Assembly: GCF_900115745.1 (NCBI RefSeq)
Contig: NZ_FOXP01000007.1
Span: forward strand, 1-64,000
Length of the DNA stretch: 64,000 nucleotides
Reading direction: 5' to 3'
From: Sphingomonas rubra
GTDB taxonomy: Bacteria > Pseudomonadota > Alphaproteobacteria > Sphingomonadales > Sphingomonadaceae
The notes beneath the pieces are model-generated. The model searched no databases. It was not told the DNA's origin and worked only from the letters and a program-made list of their open reading frames with translations. The position numbers and the translations under genes are program-made. This document shows positions 23,424 through 32,943 of the stretch, one piece after another (position 1 is the stretch's first letter; every line of letters starts with the position of its first letter).

Positions 23424-24878
23424 TCAGGGGGATCGGCGGCGTACGTGAACGACCGCCGTGGCATCCGCGTACGCGCGTCGCCAGCGCGGATCGGCGTCGA
23501 GCATCGTGACGATCCGGTTGCCGGGCGGCAGGATCGTCCAGCCGAACCGCCAGCGCCGCTCCGCTGCTCGCCATCGACGGCGGTCACCGGCAGCGATGCG
23601 GAAGTAATCGATGCTGAAATCGTCGCCGTACATGTCCGATCGGCCGTCGATGTACGGGCGGATGCCGGCCAGAATCAGCGCGCCGCCGAAGCTGTACTCG
23701 TTGAACACGGCTCGAGTACGCAGGGCGGGCGGCAGCGCGGCGATGGCGCTGGTCGGCACGCCCTCGCTGTCGGTGCGCTCGACCGGCACGGCGAGGCGCG
23801 CCGCCGCGAGGCCGAGGGCGATGACGATCGCGACTCCGATCGCCGCTCGGTCGCCGCGCCCGACCGGTCGGGATCGCGCGGCCGTCGCGCCGGTCCACGC
23901 GCGGCCGATCGGCTCGGCCAGGATCAGCGTCGCCAGGATCGCGAACACCGTGACCTGCCGCATGTGCTGGAGCGCGAGGTGCAGCACGCCGAGCAGCAGC
24001 AGCAGGCGGATCGGCGGAACCCGCGTCGGCCTGACCAGCAGAACGAACAGGCCGGTGAGGAGGAGCAGCTCGAACGGGCCCGGCTGCGCGAAGTCGACGG
24101 GGCGCCATTCCTGGATATAGGGCAGCAGCGCCAATCGGCTGACGTAGAGCGGGTAGAACAGGCCGTGGATGCCGCTCGGCGTGAGCAGCGCCGCGCCCGT
24201 GCTCGTGAGGCCGAAGCCGGCCCATCGCCGTACCACCAGCCATCGACGCCGGGTCGGAGCGTCGATCAGCGCCTCGAGCGCGAAGGCGCCCGCCAGCACC
24301 AGGCCGAGCAGGAAGCTGCCATGCGCGTTGGCCCAGACGAGCATCAGCGCCGCCCAGCCAGGCGACGGCGCGCGATCCTGCGCGCGGGCACGGAGCAGCA
24401 GCACGACCCAGCCGGCGAGCAGCGGCAGGGCCAGCACGTGCGGGCGGGCGATCAGCGTGTTGCCCAGCGCCATTCCGAGCAGCGCGAGCGCGGCAAGGAT
24501 CGCGGGGCCGCCGAGCCAGCGTCGCAGATGAAGGCCGGTGATGACGAGCAGCGCGGCGAAAGCGGCGGCGGTCAGCGCGATCAGCCCGCTCCACCCGCCG
24601 GCGCGCCACGCGACGAACATCGCCACGTCGGAGAGCCACTCGTGCGCGACCCAGAAGCGCCCGCGCGCGGTGAAGGAGAACGGGTCGGTGGTCGGCACCT
24701 GGCCGTGCGCGACGATCCAGCGGCCCGTCGCCAGGTGCCAGCCGGTGTCGCCGTCCATCAGCATGAGCGGCGCGTTCAGCGCGTAGCCGAGGCCGAGCAG
24801 CGCGACGATCAGCACCACGATCAGCGCGTCGTCGAGCCCTGTGGGCGTTTGCCGCGTCGTCCTGTGCACGCCGTCCAT
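23424..24878 (-). CDS. polytopic membrane protein of unknown function
   Basis: A 484-residue integral membrane protein with 10 or more hydrophobic segments. Shortly after the first segment is DGDTGWHLATGRWIVAHGQVP, followed by DPFSFTARGRFWVAHEWLSD; near the end is YIDGRSDMYGDDF and a soluble tail. The overall layout, with an acidic motif in the first outside loop, recalls GT-C-fold glycosyltransferases, but no family motif proves it. It lies between ctaD, behind a terminator-like hairpin, and ctaB, in the same direction, which is an unusual insertion into a cox cluster. Confidence 0.7.
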   Translation of the reverse strand: MDGVHRTTRQTPTGLDDALIVVLIVALLGLGYALNAPLMLMDGDTGWHLATGRWIVAHGQVPTTDPFSFTARGRFWVAHEWLSDVAMFVAWRAGGWSGLIALTAAAFAALLVITGLHLRRWLGGPAILAALALLGMALGNTLIARPHVLALPLLAGWVVLLLRARAQDRAPSPGWAALMLVWANAHGSFLLGLVLAGAFALEALIDAPTRRRWLVVRRWAGFGLTSTGAALLTPSGIHGLFYPLYVSRLALLPYIQEWRPVDFAQPGPFELLLLTGLFVLLVRPTRVPPIRLLLLLGVLHLALQHMRQVTVFAILATLILAEPIGRAWTGATAARSRPVGRGDRAAIGVAIVIALGLAAARLAVPVERTDSEGVPTSAIAALPPALRTRAVFNEYSFGGALILAGIRPYIDGRSDMYGDDFSIDYFRIAAGDRRRWRAAERRWRFGWTILPPGNRIVTMLDADPRWRRAYADATAVVHVRRRSP

Positions 24879-24935
24879 CCCGTCCGGATAGCGGCGACGT
24901 GGTTAACGGAGCGTCAGCGGCGGGTTCCCCAACGA

Positions 24936-24966
24936 GAAACGCCCCGGTGGTGAGCCGGGGCGTTTC
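24936..24966 (-). terminator. rho-independent-like terminator after ctaD
   Basis: A perfect 12-bp stem GAAACGCCCCGG / CCGGGGCGTTTC with a 7-base loop lies about 30 bp past the ctaD stop. On the minus strand the stem ends in AAC rather than a T run, so termination may be incomplete. It separates ctaC-ctaD from the membrane-protein gene. Confidence 0.7.
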
Positions 24967-24993
24967 GGGTAGGTCGAACCGGAACGTTCGCGA

Positions 24994-26676
24994 TCAGTGG
25001 TCGCGACCGCCGTCGATGACGGGCAGCGTCTCGAACTGGTGGAACGGCGGCGGCGAGGACAGGGTCCACTCCAGCGTGGTGGCGCCTTCGCCCCAGGGAT
25101 TGTCGCCGGCCTTCTTGCCCGCGATCAGCGACCAGACCAGGTTGACGAAGAAGATCGCCATGCCCGCGGCCATGATCATGTAGCCGACGCTCGCCACCGT
25201 GTTCCAATGCTCATAGGCATCGGGATAGTCCGGGTAGCGACGCGGCATGCCCTGCAGGCCCAGGAAGTGCATCGGGAAGAACATCACGTTCACGCCGACG
25301 AAGAACACCCAGAAGTGCAGCTGGCCGAGGAACTCCGAGTACATCTTCCCCGACATCTTCGGGAACCAGTAGTAGAAGCCCGCGAACAGCGAGAACACCG
25401 CGCCGAGCGACAGCACGTAGTGGAAGTGCGCGACGACGTAGTAGGTGTCCTGCATGTAATCGTCGATGCCGCCATTGGCGAGCACCACGCCGGTGACGCC
25501 GCCGACGGTGAACATGAAGATGAAACCGATCGCCCAGACCATCGGCGTGGGGAAGCGCATGGAGCCGCCCCACATGGTCGCGATCCACGAGAAGATCTTG
25601 ATGCCGGTGGGCACCGCGATGACCATGGTGGCGGCGGTGAAGTACATCTTGGTGTTCACCGACAGGCCGGTGGTGAACATGTGGTGCGCCCACACGACGA
25701 AGCCGACCACGCCGATCGCGACCATGGCGTAGGCCATGCCGAGATAGCCGAAGACGGGCTTGCGGCTGAACGTCGCGATGATCTGGCTGACGATGCCGAA
25801 GCCCGGCAGGATCATGATGTACACTTCGGGGTGGCCGAAGAACCAGAACAGATGCTGATACAGGATCGGATCGCCGCCGCCGGCCGGATCGAAGAAGGTG
25901 GTGCCGAAGTTGCGATCCGTCAGCAGCATGGTGATCGCTGCGGCGAGCACCGGCAGCGCGAGCAGCAGCAGGAAGGCGGTGACCAGCACCGACCACACGA
26001 ACAGCGGCATCTTGTGCAGCGTCATGCCCGGCGCGCGCATGTTGAAGATGGTGGTGATGAAGTTGATCGCGCCCAGGATCGACGAGGCACCCGCGAGGTG
26101 GAGCGACAGGATCGCCATGTCCGTCGACGGCCCCGGCTCGCCATAGGTCGACAGCGGCGCGTAGAGCGTCCAGCCATTGCCCGCGCCGCCGAAGAAGGGC
26201 GAGGCGAGGAGCAGCGTGAAGGCGGGGATTAGCAGCCAGAAGCTGATGTTGTTCATCCGCGGGAAGGCCATGTCCGGCGCGCCGATCATGATCGGCACGA
26301 ACCAGTTGCCGAAGCCGCCGATCATCGCCGGCATCACCATGAAGAACACCATGATGAGGCCGTGCGCGGTGATGAGCACGTTCCACAGGTGGAGCGACTC
26401 GTCGAACGACGCCTCGCCCCCGTGGAGCATCGACGCCCAGCCTTGCAGATACTGGATGCCGGGATGCGCCAGTTCGGCGCGCATCAGGCCCGACACGGCG
26501 CCGCCGATGATCCCCGCGCAGATGGCGAAGATCAGGTAAAGGGTGCCGATGTCCTTGTGGTTGGTGGACATGAACCAGCGCGCGAAGAACGCCGGCTTGT
26601 GGTCTGCGTCGTGGTGATGGGCATGGTCGTGCCCGTGCGCCTGGAACGCGGAGGGGTGGAGGGCGGTGTCTGTCAT
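24994..26676 (-). CDS. ctaD: cytochrome c oxidase subunit I
   Basis: A 560-residue haem-copper oxidase core subunit, 12 membrane segments. The binuclear-centre landmarks are [17 protein letters not shown] (CuB His and the Tyr of the His-Tyr pair), HHMFTTG and [26 protein letters not shown] marks the first helix. The N-terminus has a His-rich run ([13 protein letters not shown], residues 14-26). The start is the ATG at 26676, immediately after the ctaC stop; the frame upstream is GC-biased artefact. It forms the catalytic subunit of the aa3 oxidase. Confidence 0.97.
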   Translation of the reverse strand: MTDTALHPSAFQAHGHDHAHHHDADHKPAFFARWFMSTNHKDIGTLYLIFAICAGIIGGAVSGLMRAELAHPGIQYLQGWASMLHGGEASFDESLHLWNVLITAHGLIMVFFMVMPAMIGGFGNWFVPIMIGAPDMAFPRMNNISFWLLIPAFTLLLASPFFGGAGNGWTLYAPLSTYGEPGPSTDMAILSLHLAGASSILGAINFITTIFNMRAPGMTLHKMPLFVWSVLVTAFLLLLALPVLAAAITMLLTDRNFGTTFFDPAGGGDPILYQHLFWFFGHPEVYIMILPGFGIVSQIIATFSRKPVFGYLGMAYAMVAIGVVGFVVWAHHMFTTGLSVNTKMYFTAATMVIAVPTGIKIFSWIATMWGGSMRFPTPMVWAIGFIFMFTVGGVTGVVLANGGIDDYMQDTYYVVAHFHYVLSLGAVFSLFAGFYYWFPKMSGKMYSEFLGQLHFWVFFVGVNVMFFPMHFLGLQGMPRRYPDYPDAYEHWNTVASVGYMIMAAGMAIFFVNLVWSLIAGKKAGDNPWGEGATTLEWTLSSPPPFHQFETLPVIDGGRDH

Positions 26677-26677
26677 C

Positions 26678-27856
26678 TTACTGTCCAGCGTTGCCGGCAC
26701 CGGCCGGGTTCTGCGTCGCACCCTGGGGCGTGGCGGGGGTGGTGGCGGTGGCCGGGTTCGGGCCGGCGGGCGGCGCCTTGTAGTCGGTGGCGGGCTCGGT
26801 CGGGTTGCTGTCGGCACCCGGCTGCGGGATCACCTTGTTCGACGCCTGGCCGGCGGCGGGCATGGTGCCGCCCTTGGCCGCGACCCAGGCGGCGAACTGG
26901 GGCGCCGGGACGGCTTGGACGGCGATGGGCATGTAGGCGTGGCGTGCGCCGCAAAGTTCGGAGCACTGGCCGAAATAGAGGCCGGGCTTCTCAATCGTGA
27001 AGCTGGTCTCGTTCAGGCGGCCGGGCACCGCGTCCAGCTTGATCCAGAAGGCGGGCACGGCCCAGCTGTGGATCACGTCGTTGGAGGTGGTGATGAGCCG
27101 GATCGGCACGCCCACCGGCAGCACGATGCGGTTGTCGGTGGCGAGCAGGCGCGGGCCGTCCGCGTCGGTGCGGGCACGCTCGCCGGCGGCGACCTCGTTG
27201 CGCTCCTTCAGCATGTTGGCGGTGATCTCGAACCCGCCATGATCGGGATATTGGTAGGTCCAATACCACTGGTTGCCGATCGCCTTCAGCGTGACGGCGC
27301 CGACGGGCGCGGGCTTGAACTGCGCCTGGAGCAGGCCGATCGAGGGCACCGCGATCAGCACCAGGATGACCACCGGCAGCAGCGTCCACAGCACCTCGAT
27401 CAGCGTGTTGTGGCTGGTCTTGGAGGGGATCGCGTTGGCGCTGGCGCGGTAGCGCATCACCACCCAGACGAGCAGGGCGAGCACGAACAGCGAGATGATG
27501 GTGATGACCGGGAACAGCACGACGTTGTGCATCCAGTGCGCGAACTCGCCGTTCTTGGTCACCTGGGTCTGCAGGCCGAACACGCCGTCCTGCGGGTGGC
27601 CGACCAGCGGATCGATCCGGACCGCGGGGGCGCCGTCCTGCGCCAGCAGCGGGCTGGCCGGGGCGGCGGCGGGCGTCGCGCCGGCGGTGGTCGGCGCGAT
27701 GTTGGAGACGCCGCCGGGCTCGGCCGCGGCCTGCGGCGCGGGAGAGGCCACGGCGCCGACGGGGGCGGGCGCCGCCGCGTGCCCCGCGACCGAACTGAGG
27801 CCGGCGAGCGCAAGCCCCGCTGCCATCGCGATCGATTTGAACCCGTGTCTCCGCAT
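26678..27856 (-). CDS. ctaC: cytochrome c oxidase subunit II
   Basis: A protein of about 392 residues: a signal peptide ([20 protein letters not shown]), an Ala/Pro-rich spacer, two membrane helices, then the cupredoxin domain with the CuA site, [11 protein letters not shown] and [17 protein letters not shown]. It accepts electrons from cytochrome c. A C-terminal extension of about 60 residues, rich in Pro, Ala, Thr and Asn, follows the CuA domain. The start at 27856 fits the signal peptide; an upstream ATG at 27913 is less likely. Confidence 0.95.
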   Translation of the reverse strand: MRRHGFKSIAMAAGLALAGLSSVAGHAAAPAPVGAVASPAPQAAAEPGGVSNIAPTTAGATPAAAPASPLLAQDGAPAVRIDPLVGHPQDGVFGLQTQVTKNGEFAHWMHNVVLFPVITIISLFVLALLVWVVMRYRASANAIPSKTSHNTLIEVLWTLLPVVILVLIAVPSIGLLQAQFKPAPVGAVTLKAIGNQWYWTYQYPDHGGFEITANMLKERNEVAAGERARTDADGPRLLATDNRIVLPVGVPIRLITTSNDVIHSWAVPAFWIKLDAVPGRLNETSFTIEKPGLYFGQCSELCGARHAYMPIAVQAVPAPQFAAWVAAKGGTMPAAGQASNKVIPQPGADSNPTEPATDYKAPPAGPNPATATTPATPQGATQNPAGAGNAGQ

Positions 27857-28041
27857 TCCCGTCGTCACCCCGTTATTGTCGGCGAGGACCACGCCTCCCG
27901 CCTGTTTGGGCATGGCCTATACGCGGCAGGGTGCCCGGCCTCAAGCGCCGGGTCGTGCGATTCTTGGGGACGGGTTGCCTTGCATTGCCGCGGGCGGCGA
28001 CGGCGCCTATCAGGCCGCCGTTCCGCCGTGGAAGAGCAAGC

Positions 28042-28635
28042 ATGACCGAGCAGATGAGCGAGGCGGACGTCCTCGCCGAATTCCGTGCCGCCGACGCTCT
28101 GCTGGAGGGGCATTTCGTGCTCTCCTCGGGCCTGCACAGCCCCCGCTACCTCCAGTGCGCGCGGGTGCTGATGGACCCCAGGCGCGGCGCGCGGCTGGCC
28201 GAAGCGCTGGCCGCGCGGCTGCCCGCCGCGGTGCGCGGGCAGGTGACGGCGGTGGTCTCGCCGGCGATGGGCGGTGTGATCGCCGGGCAGGAGATGGCGC
28301 GCGCACTGGGCGTGGAGGCGATGTTCCTGGAACGGCCGACCGGCGTGTTCGAGTTGCGCCGCGGTTTCCGCCTGGTCGCCGGCCAGCGCGTGCTGATGAT
28401 GGAGGACGTGGTGACCACCGGGCTCAGTTCCCGCGAGGCGATCGCCGCGATCGCGGCGGCGGGCGGCGAGACGGTGGCGGCGGCGGCGCTGGTCGACCGG
28501 TCGAACGGCGCCGCCGATCTGGGCGTACCGTTCTTTCCGCTGATCCGCCTGGACGTGCCGAGCTATCCCGCCGACGCGCTGCCGGCGGAGTTGGCGGCGA
28601 TCCCCGCGACCAAGCCGGGGAGCCGCGCGGCGTGA
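28042..28635 (+). CDS. pyrE: orotate phosphoribosyltransferase
   Basis: A 197-residue OPRTase. [16 protein letters not shown] binds orotate, and the PRPP-binding motif is [18 protein letters not shown]. It makes orotidine 5'-phosphate in pyrimidine synthesis. It overlaps pdxJ by GTGA (28632-28635); pyrE-pdxJ-acpS-lepB is a common alphaproteobacterial order. The chosen ATG at 28042 starts the family-like N-terminus; the frame upstream to 27931 overlaps the ctaC promoter region. Confidence 0.94.
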   Translation: MTEQMSEADVLAEFRAADALLEGHFVLSSGLHSPRYLQCARVLMDPRRGARLAEALAARLPAAVRGQVTAVVSPAMGGVIAGQEMARALGVEAMFLERPTGVFELRRGFRLVAGQRVLMMEDVVTTGLSSREAIAAIAAAGGETVAAAALVDRSNGAADLGVPFFPLIRLDVPSYPADALPAELAAIPATKPGSRAA

Positions 28636-29393
28636 CCGGCCCACAAGCGCGGGGCGATCGGCTGCGGCTGGGCGTCAACATCGATCACGTCGCCACCGTC
28701 CGCAACGCGCGCGGCGCCGGCTATCCCGACCCGGTGCGCGCGGCCAGGCTGGCGGCGGAGGCGGGGGCGGACGGCATCACCGCGCACCTGCGCGAGGATC
28801 GCCGCCACATCACCGACGACGACATCGCGCGGCTGTCCGCGGAACTGACGGTGCCGCTCAACCTGGAGATGGCGGCGACCGACGAGATGCTGGCGATCGC
28901 GCTGCGCCACCGGCCGCACGCGGCGTGCATCGTGCCCGAGAAGCGCGAGGAACGCACCACCGAGGGCGGGCTCGACGCCGCCGGGCAGCACAACGTGCTC
29001 GCGCCCATGGTCGCCGAGCTGGGCGCGGCGCGGGTGCGCGTGTCGCTGTTCATCGAACCCGATCCGGCGCAGATCGAGGCGGCGATCCGCCTCGGCGCGC
29101 CGGTAGTGGAGCTGCACACCGGCCGCTACGCCGAGCTGGGCGGCACGCAGGACGCCGAGTTGCGCGCCGAGGAGTTGCGCCGCCTGGCCGACGCCGCCGC
29201 GCTCGCCGCCAAGAACGGGATCGAGGTGCATGCGGGGCACGGGCTGACCTACGACAATGTCGGACCGGTGGCGGCGATCCCGCAACTGCGCGAGCTCAAC
29301 ATCGGGCATTTCCTGGTCGGCGAGGCGCTGTTCGTCGGGCTGCCGGAGGCGGTGCGACGGATGCGCGAGGCGATGGACGCGGCGCGTGGGTAA
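28632..29393 (+). CDS. pdxJ: pyridoxine 5'-phosphate synthase
   Basis: A 253-residue PdxJ, a TIM barrel enzyme. [18 protein letters not shown] is the family start, with [27 protein letters not shown] and [13 protein letters not shown] following. It condenses 1-deoxyxylulose 5-phosphate with amino-acetone phosphate to make pyridoxine phosphate. The GTG start overlaps the pyrE stop. A repeat element follows before acpS. Confidence 0.95.
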   Translation: MTGPQARGDRLRLGVNIDHVATVRNARGAGYPDPVRAARLAAEAGADGITAHLREDRRHITDDDIARLSAELTVPLNLEMAATDEMLAIALRHRPHAACIVPEKREERTTEGGLDAAGQHNVLAPMVAELGAARVRVSLFIEPDPAQIEAAIRLGAPVVELHTGRYAELGGTQDAELRAEELRRLADAAALAAKNGIEVHAGHGLTYDNVGPVAAIPQLRELNIGHFLVGEALFVGLPEAVRRMREAMDAARG

Positions 29394-29400
29394 CGTCCTT

Positions 29401-29534
29401 CATACCTCCCTGGCACGGGGAGGGGGCCCGCGCCCGCAGGGCGTGGTGGAGGGGCAACCCGGAGCGACGGCGCTGCTTGGCTGCCCCTCCACCAGCCTGC
29501 GGCTGGTCCTCCTCCCCGTGCCGGGGAGGTATGG
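29401..29534. repeat. intergenic inverted-repeat element providing the acpS ribosome site
   Basis: A 134-bp element with complementary outer arms CATACCTCCCTGGCACGGGG and CCCCGTGCCGGGGAGGTATG and inner arms around GTGGTGGAGGGGCA / TGCCCCTCCACCAG. It is the same family as 10891-11026. Its right end, GGGGAGGT at 29523-29530, falls eight bases before the acpS ATG and is the only Shine-Dalgarno there. Confidence 0.8.
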
Positions 29535-29537
29535 CGC

Positions 29538-29948
29538 ATGATCCTCGGCCTCGGCTCCGACCTGTGCAATATCGAGCGCATCCGCGCCTCGCTCGACCGG
29601 TTCGGCGAGCGGTTCGAGACCCGCGTGTTCACCGACGCGGAGCGCGCGCGGGCGGCCAGACGGCCGTTCACCAAGGCGGGCACGCTGGCCAAGCGGTTCG
29701 CCGCCAAGGAGGCGTTCTCCAAGGCGGTGGGCACCGGCTTCAACCAGGGCGTGTTCATGCGCGACATCGGCGTGGTCAACGCCCCTTCCGGCGCGCCGAC
29801 GCTGGCGCTGACCGGCGGCGCCGCGGCGCGGCTTGACGCGCTGGTGCCGGCGGGCCACGTCGCCCGTATCCACCTGACCTTGACCGACGATCATCCCTGG
29901 GCACAGGCCTTGGTGGTGATCGAGGCGATCCCGGACCCGAGCAGTTGA
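29538..29948 (+). CDS. acpS: holo-[acyl-carrier-protein] synthase
   Basis: A 136-residue AcpS of normal length. The two family motifs are clear: [14 protein letters not shown] at the start, with the metal-binding Asp, and [17 protein letters not shown] in the middle. It transfers 4'-phosphopantetheine from CoA to ACP. Translation should depend on the GGGGAGGT supplied by the repeat element just upstream. Confidence 0.95.
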   Translation: MILGLGSDLCNIERIRASLDRFGERFETRVFTDAERARAARRPFTKAGTLAKRFAAKEAFSKAVGTGFNQGVFMRDIGVVNAPSGAPTLALTGGAAARLDALVPAGHVARIHLTLTDDHPWAQALVVIEAIPDPSS

Positions 29949-29953
29949 AGGAC

Positions 29954-30889
29954 ATGGGCTTGAGCGCAACACCCGACGACCACGCGGTCGTCACCGCCGA
30001 TCGCAAGGCGCCGCCCGCGAAGAAGACCACCGACTGGTGGGGCGAGATCAAGGGCGTGTTCTGGCTGGTCCTGATCGTGCTCGGCTTCCACAGCTTCATC
30101 GCCAAGCCGTTCTACATCCCGTCGGAATCGATGCTGCCGGGCCTGCGCGTCGGCGACCGGCTGGTGGTGTCCAAATTCGCCTATGGCTGGTCCTACGTCT
30201 CGCCGACGATCCCCGATCCGGTCGCGATTTTCCGCTCGCTGGTGCTGCGCGAGCCCGGCATCGACAGCTGGAGCGTGCAGCTGCCCTTCATCCACGGGCG
30301 GCTGCTCGGCTCGCTGCCGACGCGCGGCGACGTGGTGATCGTCACCTCGCCGGGCACGCATACCGACTATATCAAGCGCGTCATCGGCCTGCCCGGCGAC
30401 CGGTTGCAGGTGAGGGGCGGCGTCGTGTTCCTCAACGGCCGCGCGCTGCCGCGCGGGCCGGTGCACGACACGCTGATCCCGGTCGACGCGAACAGCCCCT
30501 GCTCGCCGGTCGACTATCCGGGGGCGCGGCAGATGGTGAACGGGCAGCAGGTCTGCCGCCTGCCGACGGTCACCGAGACGATGCCCAACGGTCGCCGCTA
30601 CGAGACGATCGAGCTCGGCTGGAGCCCCGGCGACGATTACGGGCCGGTGACCATCCCCGCGGACCACGTGTTCCTGATGGGCGACAATCGCGACCGTTCC
30701 GCCGACAGCCGCTACTCGCTGGGCGAGATGGGGCTGGGCGGCCCGGTGCCGTACGAGAATCTGGGCGGGCGTGCCGAGTTCGTGACGTTCAGCGTCGACG
30801 GCGAGGCGACGTGGAACCCGCTGACCTGGTGGGGATCGCTGCGCGGCGGCCGCGCGGGCACCTCGCTCCACCCGGCGACGACGGACTGA
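29954..30889 (+). CDS. lepB: signal peptidase I
   Basis: A protein of about 311 residues with one N-terminal membrane anchor (FWLVLIVLGFHSFIA). The catalytic Ser is in FYIPSESMLPGL, the Lys in DYIKRVIGLPGDRL, and the closing signature is FLMGDNRDRSADSR. It removes signal peptides on the periplasmic face. The region between has an insertion relative to E. coli typical of this group. The start is ambiguous: ATG 29954 has AAGGA only two bases away; TTG 29945 and TTG 29960 are alternatives. Confidence 0.94.
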   Translation: MGLSATPDDHAVVTADRKAPPAKKTTDWWGEIKGVFWLVLIVLGFHSFIAKPFYIPSESMLPGLRVGDRLVVSKFAYGWSYVSPTIPDPVAIFRSLVLREPGIDSWSVQLPFIHGRLLGSLPTRGDVVIVTSPGTHTDYIKRVIGLPGDRLQVRGGVVFLNGRALPRGPVHDTLIPVDANSPCSPVDYPGARQMVNGQQVCRLPTVTETMPNGRRYETIELGWSPGDDYGPVTIPADHVFLMGDNRDRSADSRYSLGEMGLGGPVPYENLGGRAEFVTFSVDGEATWNPLTWWGSLRGGRAGTSLHPATTD

Positions 30890-31944
30890 TGGCGGACGCG
30901 GCGTCGCCGGTGGTCGAGGCGGCGCCGGCCGAGGTGCGCGATCCCGCCATCCGCGCCGAGGTCCGGCGCGCGGCCATCTGGATCGGCATGGCGGTGGCGG
31001 TGGCGCTGGTGGTGCTGCTCGTCAGGCCGCTCCTCATCATCTTCTTCGCGATCGTCATCGCCGCGATGCTCGACGGCGGCGTCCGGCTGCTCGGCCGGGT
31101 GCTGCCGATCGCGCGCGGCTGGCGGCTGCTGATCGTCGTGGTCGGCGTGGTCGCCTTCCTGCTCGGCACCTTCTACCTGACGGGCGTGCAGGTCGCCGCG
31201 CAGGTGACGCAGCTGCGATCGACGCTGGAGGCGCAGGCGGCGGCGGTCAGCGGCTGGCTGACCGATCAGGGGCTGATGCCGGGCACGTCCGACCTGAAGG
31301 GGCTGGCGCAGCAGGCGCTGGGCTCGCTCGGCCGGCTGTCCGGCTGGGTCGGGACGGCGGCGGGCGCGATCACCAACATGTTCATGATCCTGGTGCTCGG
31401 CCTGTTCCTGGCGATGGACCCGCAGGTGTACGAGCGCGGGCTGCAATGGCTGGTGCCCCGCCGCGCGCGGCCCGAGTTCGCGGAAACGCTGAACCGGATG
31501 GGGGCGACGCTGCGCCGCCTGCTGGCCGGGCGGCTGCTCGGCATGGCGGTGGAGGGCGTGTTCACCGCGGCCGCCCTGTGGGTAGGCGGCGTGCCGATGG
31601 CGCTGCTGCTCGGCATCCTGTCCGGCATCCTCGCCTTCATCCCTAATATCGGCGCGTTCGTGACCGGCGTGCTGATGGTCGCGGTGGGGTTCAGCGCGGG
31701 GAGCGACACGGGCTGGTGGGCGGTCGCCACCTACGTGATCGTGCAGGGGATCGACGGGTACGTGATCGCGCCGATCGTCGCCAAGCGCACCGTCGACATG
31801 CCGCCGGCGCTGACGCTGGGAATGCAGATCCTGGCGGGCACGCTGTTCGGCATCCTGGGCCTGGCGCTCGCCGATCCGTTCACCGCCATGACCAAGACGG
31901 CATTGCAGCGCGCGTCGGAGCGCAACGAGGCAGAGGATGGTTAG
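30889..31944 (+). CDS. AI-2E family transporter (PerM/TqsA-like permease)
   Basis: A 351-residue inner-membrane protein with about seven hydrophobic segments: a pair near the N-terminus (IWIGMAVAVALVVLLV, LIIFFAIVIAAMLDG), a long amphipathic middle region, then the family segment LLLGILSGILAFIPNIGAFV and ALADPFTAM at the end. Members export autoinducer-2 or small ions, and most are uncharacterised. The ATG overlaps the lepB stop (TGATG). Confidence 0.88.
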   Translation: MADAASPVVEAAPAEVRDPAIRAEVRRAAIWIGMAVAVALVVLLVRPLLIIFFAIVIAAMLDGGVRLLGRVLPIARGWRLLIVVVGVVAFLLGTFYLTGVQVAAQVTQLRSTLEAQAAAVSGWLTDQGLMPGTSDLKGLAQQALGSLGRLSGWVGTAAGAITNMFMILVLGLFLAMDPQVYERGLQWLVPRRARPEFAETLNRMGATLRRLLAGRLLGMAVEGVFTAAALWVGGVPMALLLGILSGILAFIPNIGAFVTGVLMVAVGFSAGSDTGWWAVATYVIVQGIDGYVIAPIVAKRTVDMPPALTLGMQILAGTLFGILGLALADPFTAMTKTALQRASERNEAEDG

Positions 31945-31970
31945 CCTAGCGCATGACGACTTTACATAGA

Positions 31971-32114
31971 ACCGTTCGTGCTGATGAGGCTCTTCGACTG
32001 CCTGCAAGGCAGGCGCTCAGGAGAGTCATTGAGCTTGTCGAAATGCCGTCTCGAAGCACATGTCCTTCGAGACGAGGCTTCGACTTTGCTCAGCCTCTCC
32101 TCAGGACGAACGGC
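31971..32114. repeat. intergenic inverted-repeat element (GTTCGT-CTGAG class)
   Basis: The outer ends are ACCGTTCGTG and its complement ACGAACGGC, and inside are CTTGTCGAAATGCCGTCTCG and complementary CGAGACGAGGCTTCGAC-type arms. The same end sequence recurs at 43483-43567. It lies between the convergent permease and ubiG genes, where it may terminate both. Confidence 0.7.
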
Positions 32115-32146
32115 AATGGGACGACCAGGGGTGATCGAGTTCGAAC

Positions 32147-32890
32147 CTAGGCCGGCACGGCGGTGAGGATGTAGTCGAGCGCCAGCGACGGCCCCAGCGT
32201 GAAGCCGGTCGCGGGCGAGAAGGCGATGCCCGTCACGTCGCGCACGCCCAGTCCCTCGCTGGCCAGCAGCACCGTCAGCTCCTCGGGCGTCAGGAAGCGC
32301 TCCCAATCGTGGGTGCCGCGCGGGATCAGGCCGGTCGCCTCCGCCGCGCCGACCAGCGCGAGGCGGGACAGCGCGGTGCGGTTGGGTGTCGAGAGGATCA
32401 GCATGCCGCCGGGCGCCACCGCCTCGGCCAGGCCGCGGACGAAGGCGCCGCGGTCGCCGACATGCTCGATCACCTCCAGGCAGGTGACGAGGTCGAAGCG
32501 CTCGCCGTCCAGATCCTCGACCGAGCCGGCGCGATAGTCGATGGAAAGGCCGCCCGCCTGCGCATGGGCGGCGGCGGCGGCGGCGTTCTCCGGCGCGGCG
32601 TCGAGGCCGGTGACGGCAGCGCCCAGCCGGGCGAGCGGCTCGGCGAGCAGGCCGGCGCCGCAGCCGACGTCGAGCGCGCGCCGCCCCGCGAGCGGCGCGA
32701 AGCCGGCCGCGTCCGCGCCCCAGTGCGCGTCCACCGCCGCGCGGATGTAGCGCAGCCGCACCGGGTTGAGCCGGTGGAGCATCGCCGACGATCCCTTCGG
32801 ATCCCACCAGTCGGCCGCCATCTTGCCGAAATGCGCCGCCTCCGCCGCGACGATGGTGGTGGGCCGGTCCGGTGTGCTTGTCAGGGTCAT
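32147..32890 (-). CDS. ubiG: ubiquinone biosynthesis O-methyltransferase
   Basis: A 247-residue SAM-dependent methyltransferase. GRRALDVGCGAGLLAEPLARLG is the SAM motif (written here in part as ALDVGCGAGLL), FDLVTCLEVIEHV follows, and FAKMAADWWDPKGSSAMLH near the N-terminus, with LNPVRLRYI, is the UbiG hallmark (here HFGKMAADWWDPKG). It carries out both O-methylations of ubiquinone synthesis. It diverges from lysC. Confidence 0.94.
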   Translation of the reverse strand: MTLTSTPDRPTTIVAAEAAHFGKMAADWWDPKGSSAMLHRLNPVRLRYIRAAVDAHWGADAAGFAPLAGRRALDVGCGAGLLAEPLARLGAAVTGLDAAPENAAAAAAHAQAGGLSIDYRAGSVEDLDGERFDLVTCLEVIEHVGDRGAFVRGLAEAVAPGGMLILSTPNRTALSRLALVGAAEATGLIPRGTHDWERFLTPEELTVLLASEGLGVRDVTGIAFSPATGFTLGPSLALDYILTAVPA

Positions 32891-32943
32891 GCGCGCTTCC
32901 TATCAGGGCCGCCGGTTGCCCCCAAGGAGATAAAAGCTCGACC

